Assembly (NCBI GenBank): GCA_017553815.1
Contig: JAFZJT010000092.1
Span: forward strand, 1-19,999
Direction: 5' to 3'
Origin: Clostridia bacterium
Lineage (GTDB): Bacteria; Bacillota_A; Clostridia; Christensenellales; CAG-138
DNA: 19,999 nucleotides
Part shown: piece after piece, positions 15,521 to 19,999 of the stretch
Numbering within the stretch: the stretch's first letter is position 1
How the letters are laid out: every line of letters starts with the position of its first letter
The notes under the pieces: generated by a model
The model's input: the letters and a program-made list of their open reading frames with translations, nothing else
Databases searched by the model: none
Told to the model about the DNA's origin: nothing
Translations under genes and position numbers: made by a program

Positions 15521-18424
15521 TTAGCTTATGCCCATGGACCGTCTGAGGATGGTGACCGCGTCGATCATATTGACCGTGCCGTTGCCGTCGATATCCGCGC
15601 GTGCCAACTGCTGTGCATTGAGCGTGGTGAGGTTCATCGCATGGCGAAGCGCCATTACCGCGTCGACCATGTTCACAACGCCGTTGCCGTCCGTATCGCC
15701 GGGGATGCCGGTCGAGCCGCCGGAACCTACGCAAACGTTCCAAATTTCCACGCAGTCATCGCCCACATGCTGACTGTTATCCTTATCATATCGCCAATAA
15801 ATGGTATAACTGCCTGATGAGGGCGCGGTCCAGGTATAGGTGCCCGAATCGTTACCGCTCGCATCGAATACCTCTTGTGAGTTAACGATGAACTGGAGGA
15901 CATCATAGTTAGTTTCACTGCTGATGATATACTCGAAGGAGATAGTCTTTCCTGCGGTAAGCGTAACGGTGGTCCACATAACTGACTCGCTGGCGTTCAC
16001 GCCCTGGTTGGTGGAGCGTGCGAAGAACCTGTCGTAGTCACGATGGCACTCAAACGGATATTCACCATCGGTGTTGAAATGAAGCTGCTGCTCGGTGGTC
16101 GCACCGTTGATATTGTCAAGGTCGTAGGTACCGGTGCCTACGCAAACGTTCCATATCTCCGCACAGTCGTCGCCCGAATGTGTGCTGCTATCCTTATCAT
16201 ATCGCCAATAGAAGGTATAGGTGCCAGATGAAGGCGCGGTCCAGGTGAAGGTACCCGAATCATTGCCGCTCGCGTAGAATACCTCCTCGGTGCCAACAAA
16301 GAACTGCAGGATATCGTAGGAAGATTCACTGCTGACACGATAGTCAAATGATACCGTTTTGCCCGCGGCAAGCGTTGCGGTGCTCGTCATAACTGACTCG
16401 CTGTTGTTCACGCCCTGGTTGGTGGAGCGTGCGAAGAACCTGCTGTTGTCACGACGGCACACGAACGGATAGCTACCCGTGCTCTCGAAATGGAGCTGCT
16501 GCTCTGTGGATGAGCCGTTGATATAGTCAAGATCGTAGGTCGGTCTTGTAACGTTAATATAATCGAGCATAAGGAGGTCTTCCCCGGAGCTCGTTGTGCT
16601 GTTCTTTGCAAACTCCCAAAGAATAACGTGGTCTCCGCCGGTTTCAAAGTGATACAGGTAGTCGTTCCAGCCTCCGTACATATCTGCGGGCGCGGTGTAA
16701 ACAAGCTGGTTATCCACGTAGAGATTGAACTTATCGTTGATTTCAGCCGAGAGGTAGAATTGGAAGGAGAGCCTGTCGCCGGGTTCGGTGTTCAGAGCGT
16801 AACCGTAGAGCTCCGCGCAGGAGTAATCATAGTACGAGTTGCGCGATATGGCCACAGTCCTGCTTCCGATATCAAAGGGAGTGAATCCGTCGCACCAATT
16901 GAAGGAATCGTAGAAAGTCATGGTGGTGGAAAGAACGCTTTCAAGCGTCAAGGAGTCATTATAGCTTCCGGTGTATTTGATGTTGGAAACCATGGCTCTA
17001 TCAAATCCGCGGTGGGCACTGACGTCCTTAACGTACTCCCAGCGGAAGATATACCCGCCGGTGTAGCCCGCGGTGAAGGTATAGTGGGTGCTGGTGTAGC
17101 CGACGTTTTTCCAACCGCCCTCATTTATCAGGGTCGCGCCGTTTACGATGAATTTGAATTTATCGGCGGCTTCGCTGTTTACGTAGTAATCGAACTCCAG
17201 CTTTTCGCCCGGGGCCATGATAAGACGAGTCTCAAAAAAGGAGGTGCTGCTGTTGATGCCGTTGTTATTGCTGACGAGCGTTGCGCCTGCCGTGCCGAAA
17301 TCATAAAACAAATTGAAGCCGGTAGAGCCGTAGGGAGTGTTGAATCTGAGCTGGCTCTGCGTGTTCGCGGCGTTCACTCTGTCGAGTGAGTTCCACCTGT
17401 CTATATACTCGGTGCTTGCAACGAGCTCAAGATTGTCGAGATACAGCTTATCGGCGCCGGAATTGACGGAGCTGTCCTTAACGTATTCGAGCGAGAAGGA
17501 ATGCTCGCCGCCCGACGATACCTCATGGGCGTAAGAATGCCAGTCCATATTCGAGTGGTTGTTTCCGGACATCCTGAACACCTCTTGGCCGTCGAACTTA
17601 AAGATAAACTTATCATAGCTCTCCGCGTTGAAAGCATAGTCGAATTTGAACGTGTAACTGCCTAAAGTATATTCGGGAAGCCAGAAGGCGCCGGAAATCT
17701 TCGCGGTGCTGCTTGCTACGCCGGCATTGGTGGTGTAGATATACTCGCTGTGGTTTGAATTGGTGCTCGTTGCAACGTTGATCATCGCTTCGTCCGTCAA
17801 AGCGATCGTGCCGCAGCCTGCCTTGGTAGCCGCCTGGGCGATATAATAGCCCTTATGCGCGGAGACCTCGAATTGCTTCAGGCGCACGCAGTCCGAACCG
17901 TAGTTGTTGCTGTCGTCCTTACTGTAAGTAAAGGTGAAGGTGTAGTTTCCGCTCGATGGAATGTTATAGGTGTAGTACGACCAACCGCCGCAGTTGCCGG
18001 AACGTCTCAAAACCACATTGCCGTTTACAGCGAACTCAAAGAAGTCGTAGTCTTGCTCGGTTTCATACCAATAGTAGAAGGAAATGGAATCGTCCGAGCT
18101 CAGCCTGAGTGACTCCGAAGCAAGCACCGCGTTGGTGACGGACTGACCGGCATTTCCGCTCTCAATGTAACCGTCTTTTTCAAGCCACTGAGAGTTGCTG
18201 GTAACGGAAAAGGTGACGTAGGTGCCCGGGGCGCAGAAGGTGGTCGAGATACTCTTTTCCTCGCCCTTGTCCTCAGAAGCTTCTTCGATAAGAGCTTCTT
18301 CAATGAGTTCTTCCTCCGCCGGTACTTCGGCGGGTTCGTTGTTTGCCTCGGCATTGACCGCGGCAAACGGGATGACCGCAAGCAGCATCAGCGCCACAAG
18401 CAGCAGAGAGAGAAGTTTTTTCAT
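15521..18424 (-). CDS. Secreted six-module protein with C-terminal dockerin (967 aa)
   Basis: The start is the ATG at 18422-18424, 7 nt after GGAGGT; an in-frame TTG five codons earlier overlaps the ribosome site and is rejected. Signal peptide at 1-25 (VNA-E), then a Glu-rich stretch to about 57. Six modules at about 60-190, 200-336, 342-485, 490-625, 628-763 and 766-900, homologous to those in the 987- and 858-residue proteins. Modules 5 and 6 are a recent tandem copy (both with ARSTNQGVN and WRYDKDxSxHxGDDC). The dockerin at 907-965 has two intact loops. No catalytic residues recognised. It is a single-gene unit driven by promoter C. Likely a subunit of an extracellular cohesin-dockerin complex. 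Confidence 0.86.
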   Translation of the reverse strand: MKKLLSLLLVALMLLAVIPFAAVNAEANNEPAEVPAEEELIEEALIEEASEDKGEEKSISTTFCAPGTYVTFSVTSNSQWLEKDGYIESGNAGQSVTNAVLASESLRLSSDDSISFYYWYETEQDYDFFEFAVNGNVVLRRSGNCGGWSYYTYNIPSSGNYTFTFTYSKDDSNNYGSDCVRLKQFEVSAHKGYYIAQAATKAGCGTIALTDEAMINVATSTNSNHSEYIYTTNAGVASSTAKISGAFWLPEYTLGSYTFKFDYAFNAESYDKFIFKFDGQEVFRMSGNNHSNMDWHSYAHEVSSGGEHSFSLEYVKDSSVNSGADKLYLDNLELVASTEYIDRWNSLDRVNAANTQSQLRFNTPYGSTGFNLFYDFGTAGATLVSNNNGINSSTSFFETRLIMAPGEKLEFDYYVNSEAADKFKFIVNGATLINEGGWKNVGYTSTHYTFTAGYTGGYIFRWEYVKDVSAHRGFDRAMVSNIKYTGSYNDSLTLESVLSTTMTFYDSFNWCDGFTPFDIGSRTVAISRNSYYDYSCAELYGYALNTEPGDRLSFQFYLSAEINDKFNLYVDNQLVYTAPADMYGGWNDYLYHFETGGDHVILWEFAKNSTTSSGEDLLMLDYINVTRPTYDLDYINGSSTEQQLHFESTGSYPFVCRRDNSRFFARSTNQGVNNSESVMTSTATLAAGKTVSFDYRVSSESSYDILQFFVGTEEVFYASGNDSGTFTWTAPSSGTYTFYWRYDKDSSTHSGDDCAEIWNVCVGTGTYDLDNINGATTEQQLHFNTDGEYPFECHRDYDRFFARSTNQGVNASESVMWTTVTLTAGKTISFEYIISSETNYDVLQFIVNSQEVFDASGNDSGTYTWTAPSSGSYTIYWRYDKDNSQHVGDDCVEIWNVCVGSGGSTGIPGDTDGNGVVNMVDAVMALRHAMNLTTLNAQQLARADIDGNGTVNMIDAVTILRRSMGIS
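15740..16530 (-). repeat. Tandem duplication of about 395 bp encoding modules 5 and 6
   Basis: The stretch at about 15730-16125 and that at about 16135-16530 match closely over their whole length (both open with ACGCAAACGTTCCA and share CTTATCATATCGCCAATA). The copies code for the last two modules of the 967-residue protein and mark a recent unit-length expansion in frame. Confidence 0.85.
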
Positions 18425-18516
18425 GTTATTTACCTCCAAAGGTTTATTGCGCTCGGATGCGGGTATCCCACGCGGCTTGCCGCAGAATATTCCCGTACTT
18501 TTTCCGGCTTGTATAC

Positions 18517-18560
18517 ACTATACCATATTTATTCCAAAATTACCCTATCAAAAATGATAG
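18517..18560 (-). promoter_or_regulatory. Promoter C: perfect inverted-repeat operator plus -10
   Basis: In gene orientation CTATCATTTTTGATAG (18545-18560), a perfect 6-bp palindromic pair around four T, then 22 bp, then TATAGT (18517-18522). The -35 position is GGGTAA. The sequence just upstream (CGATTTTCCAAAA) is also shared with promoter A, so conservation extends beyond the repeat. The predicted start is near 18510, about 86 nt before the 967-residue gene. Confidence 0.88.
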
Positions 18561-18876
18561 TTTTTTGGAAAATCGCAAAAAATTTTTTCGAGTGGGTTTG
18601 GCGGCGCAAAAGCGAGCAGAGATGAAAAAAGATAAGTTTTTCGGGGTTTTTAGTCGGGTGGTGAAGAGTGCGGTCGTTAGAAGCTTTGTGCTGTCGTTTA
18701 GAACTGATTCGATTTTGAGGTCGCTATGTATGCGCGTTCCTTTATGCTCCGGCCGCCTCCTTTCAGTCAGTATGTCAAATAAGCTTGCCTCACGAGTTCC
18801 TCAACTTCGCAAACGATTTTTTGAGTTTGGCGACGTCATATTTCAGTTATACAAGGAAGATATTTATCAAAAATCA
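18561..18876. other. Non-coding stretch upstream of promoter C
   Basis: About 315 bp with no supported gene. A plus-strand open frame crosses it but has no ribosome site, runs over promoter C and lacks any recognisable motif. The base composition is more AT-rich than the flanking coding sequence. A 7-bp pair AAGGAAG/CTTCCTT (18853-18888) surrounds the stop codon of the DUF5063-like gene; no T tract follows. Confidence 0.5.
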
Positions 18877-19308
18877 TTAACCTTCCTTCAAGCTGTTTAA
18901 TGCTCTAATCGCATCAACAGCGTGATACTTCCAATGGTTTTCAAAACTCCACCTCCATTCCCATTGTGCATCCATAGGATAGCCGGCTTCGTAGAAAAGA
19001 TTGCCTTTGCGGATGTCATTGTAAATCGAACAGATGTCATCTCTCAAACTGCCACAGACCAGCTCGTCGCATATAAACGGATCGTCGATCTCCCAATAGC
19101 CATCGCAAGGTATTGTCGTAAACGGAAGAATAATAGGCTCATACTCTAACGCCCGATCTTCAGTTACTTCGGGAAGAACAAGTGAGGACGATAACGAATA
19201 CATCTTCATGAGTTTCAAGATTACTTCCGTGGCGTTCTCGGCGGAAATGGATGCAAGCTGTTCCGCCCATAAACAGAAAGCAACGGCTTCATTATAGTAT
19301 TGTTTCAT
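18877..19308 (-). CDS. DUF5063-like protein
   Basis: 143 residues, ATG preceded by AAGGTGG. The sequence resembles DUF5063 proteins: an N-terminal helix (YYNEAVAFCLWAE), a Glu-rich middle (LVLPEVTEDRALEYE), SLRDDICSIYNDIRKG, then a WEWRWSFENHWKYHAVDAIRAL C-terminus typical of the family. Acidic, no signal peptide, probably cytoplasmic. Function unknown; such small acidic proteins sometimes lie in accessory regions. It stands alone between mobile-element debris and the first dockerin gene. Confidence 0.6.
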   Translation of the reverse strand: MKQYYNEAVAFCLWAEQLASISAENATEVILKLMKMYSLSSSLVLPEVTEDRALEYEPIILPFTTIPCDGYWEIDDPFICDELVCGSLRDDICSIYNDIRKGNLFYEAGYPMDAQWEWRWSFENHWKYHAVDAIRALNSLKEG

Positions 19309-19397
19309 GTCATTACCACCTTTTTATTTGATCCACCGACCGTTACCATCACGGCCGGGAAGCGATGAGTTTGAAGCATTGACGATTGTGTCCACCT

Positions 19398-19535
19398 TTA
19401 TTTTTTTGTTATGTCGTTTCCGACTATTTGAATTACGCCGCCGATCATGCGCGCCGCACGGCAGAGCTTATGTACTCTGCGATTCGATACACCTCATTGA
19501 TACGCCGCCTCCCGAGCCGACATATAGCCCTTCAT
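19398..19535 (-). pseudogene. Small excisionase-like HTH gene broken by a nonsense codon
   Basis: Reading MKGYMSAREAAYQ, stop, GVSNRRVHKLCRAARMIGG on the minus strand matches the pattern of short Clostridia DNA-binding proteins with a MerR/excisionase-type HTH (YM-S/T-xREAAxxWGVSxRRVxxLCxxGRIxGA). Codon 14, expected to be Trp, is TGA. The C-terminal part after IGG is also worn (VIQIVGNDITKK, stop). These proteins are common in integrative and conjugative elements, and an HTH_36-type gene lies just upstream. The identification rests on family-pattern recognition. Confidence 0.55.
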
Positions 19536-19752
19536 GCAAGCCTCCGATGAATACCAAAGCACAGTTTATATTATATCCGAATATCGGAATGATTGCAAGG
19601 ACACACGACAGAGCTTGTATTTCTATTTCTGCTGTAACACCTTTTCAGTTGGGTTCTTCACATTCACCTTCCATCATGACAGGTACCACCTGCCGGCATA
19701 TAGGTATAGTTCCCCCTTGGCGGGAGAACTGTTATCGAATAGGTTGGAGGCT
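19536..19752 (-). other. Spacer between HTH gene and broken HTH gene
   Basis: No intact gene is supported. The minus strand holds several short frames interrupted by stops, for example one reading KGELYLYAGRWYLS, which could be an eroded extension of mobile-element sequence, but none is long enough to name. Confidence 0.35.
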
Positions 19753-19999
19753 TCAATTTTTCAGCATATAAAGCAAACTGCTCTTGCCGCCGCTTTTTCT
19801 GTATCGCTGCTCTGTTTGAAGCAGACCGGCTTTGCGCAGATCGTTCAAAGCGCGGCGAACGGTCGTTTGCGACAGCTTCAGCTCTTTGGCGATGGTGGGG
19901 ATAGCGGGCCAGCATTCGCCGTCCTTGTTGGCTCTGTCCGCAAGGTAGATATAGACTGTTCTTGCGCGGTGTGGAAGCTCGGAGCGGTAAACGGGATCA
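19753..19999 (-). CDS. HTH_36-type DNA-binding protein, N-terminus outside window
   Basis: The last 81 residues of a minus-strand gene that enters from the right edge and stops with TGA at 19753-19755. The visible part, RARTVYIYLADRANKDGECW followed by PAIPTIAKELKLSQTTVRRA and LNDLRKAGLLQTEQRYRKSG, is a winged HTH of the HTH_36 type, frequent near the replication or conjugation genes of integrative elements and plasmids. Recognition helix around LSQTTVRRALNDL. It probably binds DNA as a replication initiator-like or regulatory protein; the rest of the gene is needed to decide. Confidence 0.7.
   Translation of the reverse strand, partial: DPVYRSELPHRARTVYIYLADRANKDGECWPAIPTIAKELKLSQTTVRRALNDLRKAGLLQTEQRYRKSGGKSSLLYMLKN

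Noticed and set aside
18864..18879. Operator-like sequence TTATCAAAAATCATTA near the end of the DUF5063-like gene
   Set aside because: Only one half matches, no reasonable -10 lies 22 bp away, and it overlaps a stop codon with no gene directly dependent on it.
18457..18900. Plus-strand frame of 147 codons across the intergenic region
   Set aside because: It runs over promoter C on the opposite strand, has no ribosome site and shows no family resemblance.

Overview
The window looks like chromosomal DNA of a Gram-positive anaerobe of the class Clostridia, possibly a gut Oscillospirales or Christensenellales type. The reasons are strong AGGAGG-type ribosome sites, Gram-positive signal peptides, type I dockerin and cohesin modules, a TPM/zinc-ribbon gene pair and a LuxR-type two-component system. 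This placement is an inference; no rRNA or housekeeping marker is present. Every supported gene lies on the minus strand, so the window reads from right to left. The many long plus-strand open frames are antisense shadows of GC-rich coding sequence.

From right to left: (1) 19999-18877, an accessory patch with a partial HTH_36-type DNA-binding gene, a small excisionase-like HTH reading frame killed by a nonsense codon (TGA where Trp is expected), and a DUF5063-like gene. (2) 18424-15521, a secreted 967-residue protein of six tandem beta-sandwich modules plus a C-terminal dockerin. (3) 15259-12897, a zinc-ribbon membrane protein and a TPM-domain membrane protein, closed by an intrinsic terminator. 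(4) 12636-6950, two more multi-module dockerin proteins (987 and 858 residues), probably one transcript, closed by a hairpin terminator. (5) 6710-3168, a tightly overlapping signalling operon: polytopic 7TM-like sensor with degenerate kinase features, HPK7-like histidine kinase, and NarL/LuxR response regulator. (6) 3135-2955, a decayed duplicate of the 5' end of the next gene. (7) 2705-1, a secreted choice-of-anchor-J/repeat/dockerin protein followed by a secreted cohesin protein with a long (PTEA)n linker that leaves the window at the left edge.

The most striking result is a shared promoter architecture. The same 16-bp inverted repeat, CTATCATTTTTGATAG in gene orientation, occurs upstream of four transcription units: the 967-residue dockerin gene, the 987/858 dockerin pair, the signalling operon itself, and the dockerin/cohesin pair. 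In all four the spacing from the repeat to a good -10 hexamer is exactly 22 bp, which puts the repeat centre near -42. The -35 hexamers are poor, as expected for an activator-dependent class II promoter. The obvious candidate activator is the LuxR-type response regulator encoded in the cluster. The signalling operon's copy has a degraded half-site but a better core promoter, suggesting basal expression with autoregulation.

Together this suggests a membrane-sensed, self-regulated system that switches on a cell-surface cohesin-dockerin assembly. Its dockerin subunits carry repeated non-catalytic modules rather than recognisable glycoside hydrolases. The regulon architecture is read directly from sequence; the binding partner, the cohesin-dockerin pairing and the biological role are inference.
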